NCBI GenBank assembly: GCA_027039295.1
Contig: JALWEW010000021.1
Coordinates: 1 to 5,444 of the forward strand
Length of the DNA stretch: 5,444 nucleotides
Reading direction: 5' to 3'
Origin: Acidilobaceae archaeon
GTDB lineage: Archaea > Thermoproteota > Thermoprotei_A > Sulfolobales > Acidilobaceae
A program made the translations under genes and the position numbers. Below, piece after piece: positions 1 through 5,444 of the stretch. Each line of letters opens with the position of its first letter. The first letter of the stretch is position 1. Below the pieces are notes generated by a model. The model was not told the origin of the DNA. It saw only the letters and a program-made list of their open reading frames with translations, and searched no databases.

Positions 1-1741
1 CCTCCTCTTCCTCCTGGCCCCCCTCGCGATAATGCTCGGGTACTCCTTCCTCACGCCGCACGGCATAGGCTTGGACTGGTTCGTCTCCATGCTCAACAGC
101 CCGACCTACGTTAACCCCGCCGGGATCCCGGGCGACAAGGCCGTGACCATACTCTCCACCCCCACCGGCAAGGAGATACTCATAGACGGCAGAGACCACG
201 GGATCATACTGAACTCGCTGATAAACTCGACCCTAGTAACGATATTCACGACCATACTCGGCACCGCTGTTGCGGCCGTCCTATATAGGTACGACTTCCC
301 CGGGAAGGAGGCGTTCAAGATCCTCGTGCTCATACCCATGCTAGTAACGCCCTTCATCAACGCCTACGCCATAAAGACCCTCGTGGGCCACGGCGGCCTC
401 CTCTCAATGGTCACGGAGAGGCTCTTCCACGTGAGGATGCAGGTGACGGGTCTGGCTGGCGTGACCCTAGCCCAGACGATGGCCTTCTACCCGATAGTAT
501 ACCTCAACGCCTACGCTAGCTTCGCCAACATAGACCCAAGCATGGAGGAGCAGGCCGAGAACCTGGGGGCGAGGGGCCTCAAGCTATTCTTCGACGTCCT
601 CCTACCCCTAGCCCTACCCGGCATAATGGCCGGCTCGACCCTAGTGTTCATCTACAGCCTCGAGGACCTAGGCGCACCAATAGTCTTCCAGCAGATGAAC
701 ATGATGAGCCCCACGATATACCACATGCTCCTCACCCAGTACGGGAGCGTCATGCCCGAGATAGCCGCGCTGGGAGTCATAATGCTCACCGTGGCCCTCA
801 CGGGCTTCATAGCGGCGAAGAGCTTCGTGGGCCTCAGGCCCTACGCGATGCTCAGGCAGAGGATAGGTGAGAAGACCCCGAGGAGGCTTGGCTGGAAGGG
901 CCTGCTAGTTGTCTACCTCGTCGTTCTACCCTTCATACTGGTAACGGCGTACCCCCAGATAGCTGTGGCCCTGATAGCATTCAAGATCATGCCGCCCTAC
1001 GCATTCAAGATACAGCTCCACGGGGCCACTCTCCACTACATGGAGGCCCTCTTCCGCGACCCCGAGGTCTCCATCTACCTTAGGAACACCTTCCTCTACG
1101 CCACCATTGCGACGGGCATAATCATACTCCTAGCCCTCACGACTGCCTACGCCGCCGCGCGGGGGCGGGGGGCTATACTCGAGGCCCTGGACGCCATAGC
1201 CACCCTACCCCTAGCGATACCCGGCCTAGTCATAGCGGTGGGCTACTTCATATTCTTCGGCTGGCTCGCCCAGGCACTGCACGCGGAGGCCATAGACCCG
1301 GTTAACCCGGACTTCATAGCGGCCATACCCATAATCATAGCCTTCTCGGTGAGGAAGCTGCCCTTCGCCGCGAGAGCGGCCTACGCCGGCCTACAGCAGC
1401 TAGACGTCTCCCTCGAGGAGGCGGCCATGAGCCTCGGCGCCACAAGGCTGAGGGTCCTCAAGTCCATAGTGCTCCCACTCGTGGGAGTGAGCCTCCTAGC
1501 CGGGGGCATGATTAGCTTCATCTACTGCGCCACCGAGGTCAGCGTTAGCGTCACCATAGGCAACCTGAACCCGAGCTGGTCCCCCATGACGGCCTACATG
1601 CTGAACCAGTTCGTGGGCGGTACTGCCGGCAACATACCCCTGGTAGCGGCGATGGGGGTCGTGCTCATGCTAGTGCAGCTGGCGGCGCTCGCCACGGTGA
1701 ACGCCGTGCTCAAGCAGAGGTACAGCTTCATAGGAATCTAG
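1..1741 (+). CDS. ABC importer permease, fused two-domain (ferric iron/thiamine/AEP-like family), 5' partial
   Basis: Inner-membrane channel subunit of a binding-protein-dependent ABC importer. The reading frame is open from base 2; the codons before the first ATG (base 32) spell a hydrophobic stretch, LLFLLAPLAI, that completes the first membrane helix. ATG32 is therefore internal and the true start lies outside the window. Counting from that Met (569 residues), two BPD_transp_1 domains follow each other. Domain 1 has helices near 60-85, 95-115, 138-160, 185-212 and 243-264, with its EAA coupling loop at 172-198 (EQAENLGA, then LPLALPG). A basic cytoplasmic linker spans about 267-288. Domain 2 has about six helices from 289 to 558, with its EAA loop at 461-490 (LEEAAMSLGA, then VLPLVG). 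Both loops keep the E..G...LP pattern that docks on the ATPase. About 12 helices and this length fit the FbpB/ThiP/PhnU-type fused permeases. Substrate is not decidable from sequence. The ATPase gene follows 27 nt after the TAG stop. Confidence 0.93.
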   Translation, partial: LLFLLAPLAIMLGYSFLTPHGIGLDWFVSMLNSPTYVNPAGIPGDKAVTILSTPTGKEILIDGRDHGIILNSLINSTLVTIFTTILGTAVAAVLYRYDFPGKEAFKILVLIPMLVTPFINAYAIKTLVGHGGLLSMVTERLFHVRMQVTGLAGVTLAQTMAFYPIVYLNAYASFANIDPSMEEQAENLGARGLKLFFDVLLPLALPGIMAGSTLVFIYSLEDLGAPIVFQQMNMMSPTIYHMLLTQYGSVMPEIAALGVIMLTVALTGFIAAKSFVGLRPYAMLRQRIGEKTPRRLGWKGLLVVYLVVLPFILVTAYPQIAVALIAFKIMPPYAFKIQLHGATLHYMEALFRDPEVSIYLRNTFLYATIATGIIILLALTTAYAAARGRGAILEALDAIATLPLAIPGLVIAVGYFIFFGWLAQALHAEAIDPVNPDFIAAIPIIIAFSVRKLPFAARAAYAGLQQLDVSLEEAAMSLGATRLRVLKSIVLPLVGVSLLAGGMISFIYCATEVSVSVTIGNLNPSWSPMTAYMLNQFVGGTAGNIPLVAAMGVVLMLVQLAALATVNAVLKQRYSFIGI

Positions 1742-1755
1742 CCCCGCGGCCCCGT

Positions 1756-1763
1756 GGGGTGGG
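1756..1763 (+). promoter_or_regulatory. Ribosome binding site for the ABC ATPase gene
   Basis: GGGGTGGG lies 5-6 nt before the GTG at 1769. It can pair with the archaeal 16S rRNA 3' end (complement GGAGGTGA) over GGGGTGG, using two G-U wobbles. No comparable stretch precedes the in-frame GTG at 1754, where the upstream bases are GC-rich but C-heavy, so this site supports 1769 as the start. Confidence 0.5.
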
Positions 1764-1768
1764 TACCC

Positions 1769-2863
1769 GTGACTAGGGTCGAGTTGAGGGGTGTCACGAA
1801 GAGCTTCAAGGGCCAGGTGGTCGTCGATAACGTATCATTCACGGTCGAGAGCGGCGAGTTCTTCGTCATACTGGGCCCAAGCGGCTCGGGTAAGACGACG
1901 ACCCTCAGGATAATAGCGGGCTTCGTCGAGCCCGACTCCGGCGCCATACTCTTCGACGGGGAGGACGTAACGAGGGCCAGGCCCTACGAGAGGGGGACGG
2001 CGATGGTGTTCCAGAACTACGCCCTATGGCCCCACATGACGGTCTTCGATAACATAGCCTTCGGCCTCAAGATAAAGAAGGTCCCATGGGAGGAGATCAA
2101 GAGAAGGGTCAAGTGGGCCCTAGAACTGGTCAGGCTCGAGGGCTACGAGGACCGCTACCCACACCAGCTCAGCGGGGGCCAGCAGCAGAGGGTCGCCCTC
2201 GCCAGGGCCCTAGTGGTGGAGCCCAGGGTCCTCCTGCTCGACGAGCCCCTCAGCAACCTAGACGCCAAGCTGAGGGTTGAGATGAGGGAGGAGCTGAAGA
2301 GGCTCCAGAGGAGGCTCGGCATAACAACGATATACGTAACCCACGACCAGGTCGAGGCCATGACGATGGCTGATAGGGTTGCGGTGCTCAACAGGGGGAG
2401 GGTCCTCCAGGTGGGCACGCCCATGGACCTCTACTTCAACCCCGCGAACCTCTTCGTCGCCTCCTTCGTTGGGAGGAACAACATCTTCCCCTGCAGGATC
2501 CTCAGCCTCGGGGAGGGCACGGCGGAGGTCGAGGTGCCAGCGCTCAACGCTAGGCTCCGCGGGGTCCCGATGGGCAGGCTGGCCGAGGGCTCTAGGGCCT
2601 ACGTGGCTATCAGGCCGGAGTTCCTCCGCCTCCACCCGCCCCGGGAGGGGGAGTACCACGTCCTCGAGGCAACGCTCGAGATGGCTATGTTCAGGGGCGA
2701 CAGGATAGAGGCCCGCTTCACCATGGCGACGGGCGAGAGCCTCGTCGCCTTCCTAGACCCGGAGGAGCGGGTGAGGCAGGGGGCCCAGTACAGGCTCTAC
2801 GTGAAGCAGGCCAACATAAGGATCCTACCCGAGCCCCGGGAGCCCCACGAGATGCCCGACTAG
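1769..2863 (+). CDS. ABC importer ATP-binding protein (FbpC/PotA/MalK-like, with C-terminal TOBE region)
   Basis: Cytoplasmic ATPase that powers the permease encoded just upstream. The start chosen is GTG1769, giving 364 residues: it has a Shine-Dalgarno-like stretch and the usual short N-terminus before the first strand. GTG1754 in the same frame would add five residues. All nucleotide-binding motifs are intact (numbering from 1769): A-loop aromatic F13, Walker A GPSGSGKTT 36-44, Q-loop Q82, signature LSGGQQQR 134-141, Walker B VLLLDEP 154-160 with catalytic E159, D-loop SNLD 162-165, switch H192. The segment around 68-103 (ERGTAMVFQNYALWPHMTVF) is typical of the importer class that includes iron, spermidine and maltose ATPases. 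Residues from about 235 on form the TOBE-type beta domain, beginning at VGRNNIF, as expected of that class. Family and role are secure. Iron is the default database name for such pairs, but the motifs do not establish the substrate. It probably shares a transcript with the permease. Confidence 0.95.
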   Translation: MTRVELRGVTKSFKGQVVVDNVSFTVESGEFFVILGPSGSGKTTTLRIIAGFVEPDSGAILFDGEDVTRARPYERGTAMVFQNYALWPHMTVFDNIAFGLKIKKVPWEEIKRRVKWALELVRLEGYEDRYPHQLSGGQQQRVALARALVVEPRVLLLDEPLSNLDAKLRVEMREELKRLQRRLGITTIYVTHDQVEAMTMADRVAVLNRGRVLQVGTPMDLYFNPANLFVASFVGRNNIFPCRILSLGEGTAEVEVPALNARLRGVPMGRLAEGSRAYVAIRPEFLRLHPPREGEYHVLEATLEMAMFRGDRIEARFTMATGESLVAFLDPEERVRQGAQYRLYVKQANIRILPEPREPHEMPD

Positions 2864-2872
2864 GCCTCCAAC

Positions 2873-2886
2873 CCCCTTAATAGGGG
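2873..2886. repeat. Short inverted repeat CCCCT-TAAT-AGGGG
   Basis: A perfect 5-bp stem with a 4-nt AT loop, 9 nt after the ATPase stop codon. The T-run expected of an archaeal terminator is absent on the + strand, so terminator activity is doubtful. Its right arm is shared with the GGGGCCGGCCCC palindrome, so the two structures exclude each other in RNA. Confidence 0.5.
2875..2882 (+). promoter_or_regulatory. Possible weak TATA box for the metallophosphoesterase gene
   Basis: CCTTAATA is the only AT-rich stretch in the gap and resembles a degraded archaeal TATA box. Placing transcription start about 26 nt from its centre would give a start near 2905 and a leader of roughly 10 nt before GTG2918. 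No convincing purine-rich BRE precedes it (the bases are mostly C), so read-through from the ABC genes is equally possible. Confidence 0.25.
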
Positions 2887-2894
2887 CCGGCCCC
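2883..2894. repeat. Perfect 12-bp palindrome GGGGCCGGCCCC
   Basis: The 12 bases equal their own reverse complement. They sit in the 54-nt gap between the ATPase and the metallophosphoesterase, overlapping the right arm of the adjacent CCCCT/AGGGG inverted repeat. It could be a protein-binding site or an RNA structure, but GC-rich palindromes arise easily in this composition. Confidence 0.5.
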
Positions 2895-2904
2895 AGCCCC
2901 ACCC

Positions 2905-2909
2905 GGGTG
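2905..2909 (+). promoter_or_regulatory. Ribosome binding site for the metallophosphoesterase gene
   Basis: GGGTG contains GGTG, an exact part of the anti-Shine-Dalgarno complement GGAGGTGA. It ends 8 nt before GTG2918. This supports the GTG as the start, as does the signal peptide that begins at once. Confidence 0.45.
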
Positions 2910-2917
2910 CCTTCGAG

Positions 2918-4984
2918 GTGAGGGTCGCCCCCTGGATTGCACTCCTAGTCCTAGGCCTGGCAGCCCTGGCGCCCCTCGCCGGGGCCCTCCAGTCCCCGCC
3001 GCCACCCGAGAAGGGCCTCAACGGGGTGGTGAGCCCCATCCCAGCCCTGCCTGCTGTAGCTAACTCGACGAGCGGCTTCAGGCTCGTGGCGGCCAAGGAG
3101 GTCTCGAGCGTCGAGGTGTTCAGGGTCTACTATAACGCCTCGACGGGGCGCCTGGAGGTCTACTCCAAGGCCTACAAGCCCGTGCTCCTCTCGAGCGGCG
3201 GGGGCCTCTACACCTACGAGGTCAAGGCCAGCCTCCCACCGGGCCTCTACGACCTCTACATAACCTACAAGGACGGCTCCAAGACCTTCGACCCCCGCTC
3301 CCTCTGGGTCATCCCCGGAGGCCTCGAGAGGGTTAGGGTACTGCACATGTCCGACCTCCACTTCGGGGCCGGGGACGCCGACTACAAGCTCACAGCCTAC
3401 CTCCTCGCGCAGGCGTTCAACGCTACCCTAATAATAAACACGGGGGACGAGGCCGACACGGCCGACGTGCACCAGTACTACCAGAGCCTCGCGTACAGGT
3501 ACACGTTCGCCTACAGCGTGCCCGAGGTCCTGGTGCCGGGGAACCACGACTACCCGCCCGGCAACTTCTACAAGTACTACGGCAACACTACGGTGATCTG
3601 CTGGAGGCCCCTCCCATGGCTACTGGTCACGGGCGGCTACACGTGGGAGGTGGGCCACTTCACCGAGGCCCAGATAAGGGCGATAGCCTCGTGCCTCCAG
3701 GCCAACAGTGATGCGAGAGTGAAGGTGCTAATAATGCATCACCCCGTCTTCTACTGGCAGGGGGCCGTGAAGCTGCCCCCCACATACCCCTTCAAGGACC
3801 CGCACAAGGACCCGCATAGCCCCCTCAGCTACTACTGGGGCGCCCCCGAGGTCCTCGAGAAGGGCCTCCTCCGGAAGCTCCTCGAGTTGATAGTGAAGTA
3901 CAACGTTACCGTGGTCCTGGCGGGCCACATACACAGGGACCAGTACGTCGTCTACGAGCCCCCGGGTGGTGGGGTGCACTACTTCATAACCACAACGACC
4001 TCCGGCCACAACAAGGCGAGGCCCAACTACAATGGCGTCCAAGTCATTGACTTCTACCCTAACGGCACCATAAAGTTCCCCTACGCCCCACCATTCTTCA
4101 TTGGCTTCAAGAACGCCAGCAGGGCGACGGTCTACAATAGCATACCAACCGACCCCCACCCCCAGAGGGCCCCGAGCGGCTACGTCTACCTGCACGCCAA
4201 CATCATAGTGGGCCCCGGCGCCTACACCCTCATGGTGACGAACAAGTACACCTACCCCCTGGACAGCGTGGTGGTCCTGCCGCTCCCCGCCCTCCACGTG
4301 GCCCAGGTACTCAACTCGACGACCAAGAAAGGCTCCAGCATCGAGGTCCTCGACTACAGGAACGTCACGCTGCCCACGGGGGCGGAGTACACATTCCTAG
4401 CCGTCAAACTCCACGTGGCTCCCCAGAGCAACGCAACGCTAATGATAGCGGCGGAGCCCGACAAGGAGCCCCCCAAGGCCTCCCTCGAGTACACGATACC
4501 CTCGAAGCCCGTGGCGGGCGAGGGGCTTAGGGTCTTCATAAGGGTGAGCGATGACTCCTCCGGCCTCCTAGGCCAGCCAGCGGTCTCGGTGGTAGACGAC
4601 AAGGGTAGGACTGTCAAGGCCCAGGTTCTCATGTACCCGGCCAGCGTGCCCGGAGACATGTTCCTCTACATACCCTCGACTCCGAGCGACGCCTCCTACC
4701 TCTTGGTGAAGGTCAGGGCGTCGGACCCGGCGGGCCACACAGGCGTTAGCACGATCAAGATACCCCTAGCAGCCCCGCAGGCAACCACGACCACGGCGAC
4801 GCATTCGACGGCGACGAGTACCCACACGACGCAGGCGAGCAGCGCATCCACGCAGGCCGCGAGCACCCCGGCGACGCCGTCAACAACCACTGGTAAGGCT
4901 AGGAGCAGCGCGCTCGTCTGGGCAGCAGTCGGGGTCGTGATTGTCATAGTAATCGCTGCTGCCGTGCTGCTGGCGAGGCGCTAG
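2918..4984 (+). CDS. Secreted, membrane-anchored calcineurin-like metallophosphoesterase
   Basis: Predicted cell-surface phosphatase or phosphodiesterase, 688 residues from GTG2918. Residues 1-23 form a Sec-type signal peptide (MRVAP, hydrophobic core, AGA cleavage box), with no lipobox cysteine. Residues about 50-135 look like a small beta domain. The catalytic domain (about 138-390) shows the full binuclear metal set: D146-L-H148, G176-D177, GNHD 208-211, H274-H275 and GHIH 336-339. Residues about 415-615 are beta-rich with Ig-like wording (DKEPPKASLEYTI, ASDPAGHTGVSTI). A Thr/Ser-rich stalk occupies 621-659, and helix 665-686 followed by RR anchors the C-terminus, leaving the enzyme outside. 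There are ten N-X-S/T sequons and only two cysteines (C228, C259). It lacks a recognisable 5'-nucleotidase C-terminal domain, so an UshA-type nucleotidase name is not justified. Substrate is unknown. Placement 54 nt behind an ABC importer hints that it prepares a substrate for uptake (inference). Confidence 0.9.
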   Translation: MRVAPWIALLVLGLAALAPLAGALQSPPPPEKGLNGVVSPIPALPAVANSTSGFRLVAAKEVSSVEVFRVYYNASTGRLEVYSKAYKPVLLSSGGGLYTYEVKASLPPGLYDLYITYKDGSKTFDPRSLWVIPGGLERVRVLHMSDLHFGAGDADYKLTAYLLAQAFNATLIINTGDEADTADVHQYYQSLAYRYTFAYSVPEVLVPGNHDYPPGNFYKYYGNTTVICWRPLPWLLVTGGYTWEVGHFTEAQIRAIASCLQANSDARVKVLIMHHPVFYWQGAVKLPPTYPFKDPHKDPHSPLSYYWGAPEVLEKGLLRKLLELIVKYNVTVVLAGHIHRDQYVVYEPPGGGVHYFITTTTSGHNKARPNYNGVQVIDFYPNGTIKFPYAPPFFIGFKNASRATVYNSIPTDPHPQRAPSGYVYLHANIIVGPGAYTLMVTNKYTYPLDSVVVLPLPALHVAQVLNSTTKKGSSIEVLDYRNVTLPTGAEYTFLAVKLHVAPQSNATLMIAAEPDKEPPKASLEYTIPSKPVAGEGLRVFIRVSDDSSGLLGQPAVSVVDDKGRTVKAQVLMYPASVPGDMFLYIPSTPSDASYLLVKVRASDPAGHTGVSTIKIPLAAPQATTTTATHSTATSTHTTQASSASTQAASTPATPSTTTGKARSSALVWAAVGVVIVIVIAAAVLLARR
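3794..3817 (+). repeat. 12-nt tandem duplication encoding KDPH-KDPH
   Basis: Two adjacent 12-base units, AAGGACCCGCAC and AAGGACCCGCAT, differ only at the last base. They encode residues 293-300 of the metallophosphoesterase (KDPHKDPH), in a loop between metal-ligand motifs HH (274-275) and GHIH (336-339). The in-frame unit and near-identity suggest a recent slippage duplication that adds a histidine near the active site. Confidence 0.75.
4778..4894 (+). other. Thr/Ser-rich stalk segment of the surface metallophosphoesterase
   Basis: Codons for residues 621-659 encode a low-complexity stretch in which 23 of 39 residues are Thr (16) or Ser (7), the rest mainly Ala, Pro, Gln and His. It lies directly before the C-terminal membrane helix. 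Such segments in archaeal surface proteins act as extended, often O-glycosylated spacers between the folded domains and the membrane (family knowledge). Glycosylation here is inferred. Confidence 0.8.
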
Positions 4985-5444
4985 TCGAGCGGGCTTATAC
5001 CGGTCCTCAGTATCTTCCTCAGCTCCTCCTCGCTTTTCTTGTGCTTCAGGAACCTAGCCCTAACGTAGCCCTCCCCCGCCTCTATACTCACCACGGAGAG
5101 GGGGACGCCCATGCCCGCGCTGTAGGCCGTGAACTCCTCCAGCTCCTCCATGCTAGCGAAGGTTAGGGTGAACTCCTCCGCCAGGGGCTCACCCCTCGCG
5201 AGGGTCCTCACGGCCTCTATTGCCGGCTCGAGAAGGGCGGCGCCGAGCCTCTCGGCCTCGGCCCTCAGCCTGTCCTCGTCCCACCCCTCCTCTATCGCCT
5301 TGAATATCTGCCTGAGCACCCTCGGGAATATGAATGTGCGCCCCTCGTCGAAGGGATACCTCATACCCAGCTCTATATCGTGGACGTTCGTGTAGCTCGT
5401 AGTATACTTCAGCGGCTCCACCCTGTACTCGGGATCCTTGAGGA
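4981..5444 (-). CDS. Hypothetical protein, C-terminal part, N-terminus beyond window
   Basis: I do not recognise this family. The frame is open from the right edge to the TAG at 4983-4981, giving about 154 visible residues. A GTG at 5421 and an ATG at 5364 are possible starts, but neither has a clear ribosome binding site. The codons before GTG5421 read protein-like (LKDPEYR), so I favour a longer gene running out of the window. Counting from GTG5421, residues 1-35 are aromatic- and proline-containing (KYTTSYTNVHDIELG, then RTFIFPRV). Residues about 36-72 are charged alpha helices (RQIFKAIEEGWDEDRLRAEA). Residues about 82-127 suggest a strand-helix-strand-strand unit (EEFTLTF; SMEELEEFTAYSAG; PLSVVSIEAG; YVRARFL), possibly ferredoxin-like. 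The end is a basic/acidic helix and SPLD. No signal peptide, membrane helix, cysteine cluster or catalytic motif is visible, so a soluble cytoplasmic protein is likely. It converges on the metallophosphoesterase and overlaps it by 4 nt. Confidence 0.75.
   Translation of the reverse strand, partial: LKDPEYRVEPLKYTTSYTNVHDIELGMRYPFDEGRTFIFPRVLRQIFKAIEEGWDEDRLRAEAERLGAALLEPAIEAVRTLARGEPLAEEFTLTFASMEELEEFTAYSAGMGVPLSVVSIEAGEGYVRARFLKHKKSEEELRKILRTGISPLD

Noticed and set aside
32..34. ATG32 as the start of the permease gene
   Set aside because: The frame is open to the window edge, and the preceding codons encode the first half of a membrane helix.
280..289. CCTATATAGG, a perfect 10-bp palindrome resembling a TATA box
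   Set aside because: It lies inside the permease coding frame (codons around VLYRY), with no gene start at a suitable distance downstream.
1754..1768. GTG1754 as the start of the ATPase gene
   Set aside because: It would consume the likely ribosome binding site and add five residues (GWVPV) with no counterpart in the usual family N-terminus; GTG1769 is better supported.
2258..2659. Minus-strand open frame of 133 codons opposite the ATPase
   Set aside because: It is antisense to an ATPase with all motifs intact, its composition is skewed to Glu/Arg/Pro/His, and no ribosome binding site or family resemblance is visible.
2951..3361. Minus-strand open frame of 136 codons opposite the phosphoesterase N-terminus
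   Set aside because: It is explained by third-position GC bias of the plus-strand gene; no domain is seen.
3728..4297. Long minus-strand open frame of 189 codons opposite the phosphoesterase
   Set aside because: It is a mirror of the GC-rich plus-strand codon pattern. The product is low in recognisable motifs, and the plus strand carries a complete catalytic motif set.
4778..4894. ACG/GCG-rich tract as a tandem DNA repeat or CRISPR-like array
   Set aside because: There is no regular unit or spacer; it is codon-level low complexity of a Thr/Ser/Ala protein stalk.
2918..4984. Naming the phosphoesterase a 5'-nucleotidase (UshA-like) or purple acid phosphatase
   Set aside because: No 5'-nucleotidase C-terminal substrate domain is recognisable, and the extra motifs of purple acid phosphatases are not seen; only the general metallophosphoesterase assignment is supported.

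Overview
The window looks like chromosomal DNA of a hyperthermophilic archaeon, most likely a crenarchaeote of the Thermoprotei type. The evidence is composition and style. It is GC-rich by eye. Arginine is written mostly as AGG and isoleucine mostly as ATA. GTG start codons are used, genes are tightly packed, and the Shine-Dalgarno-like stretches are GGTG/GGGGTGG rather than poly-purine AGGAGG. The cell-surface protein has an archaeal layout: signal peptide, Thr/Ser stalk and C-terminal membrane anchor. Genus cannot be fixed from this sequence alone.

Layout: (1) 1-1741 (+), a fused two-domain ABC importer permease whose first codons lie left of the window. (2) 1769-2863 (+), its ATP-binding subunit, 27 nt downstream. 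(3) 2918-4984 (+), a secreted, membrane-anchored calcineurin-like metallophosphoesterase, 54 nt further on. (4) 4981-5444 (-), the C-terminal part of an unrecognised protein that converges on gene 3; the two stop codons share one CTAG palindrome. Coding density is almost complete. The only gaps are 27 and 54 nt, and the second holds nested GC palindromes and the only AT-rich hexamer nearby, a possible weak promoter.

Genes 1 and 2 form the membrane and energising parts of one ABC importer of the ferric iron/thiamine/spermidine/2-aminoethylphosphonate superfamily. The solute-binding protein is not in the window and would be expected to the left. Gene 3 has a complete binuclear metallophosphatase motif set and faces outside the cell. 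Its position right behind the transporter suggests, but does not prove, that it hydrolyses a phosphorylated compound at the surface so that a product can be imported. No RNA genes, insertion sequences, CRISPR arrays or phage features were seen. The most interesting item is the pairing of a surface-tethered phosphoesterase with a fused-permease importer; the rest is ordinary housekeeping-like sequence.
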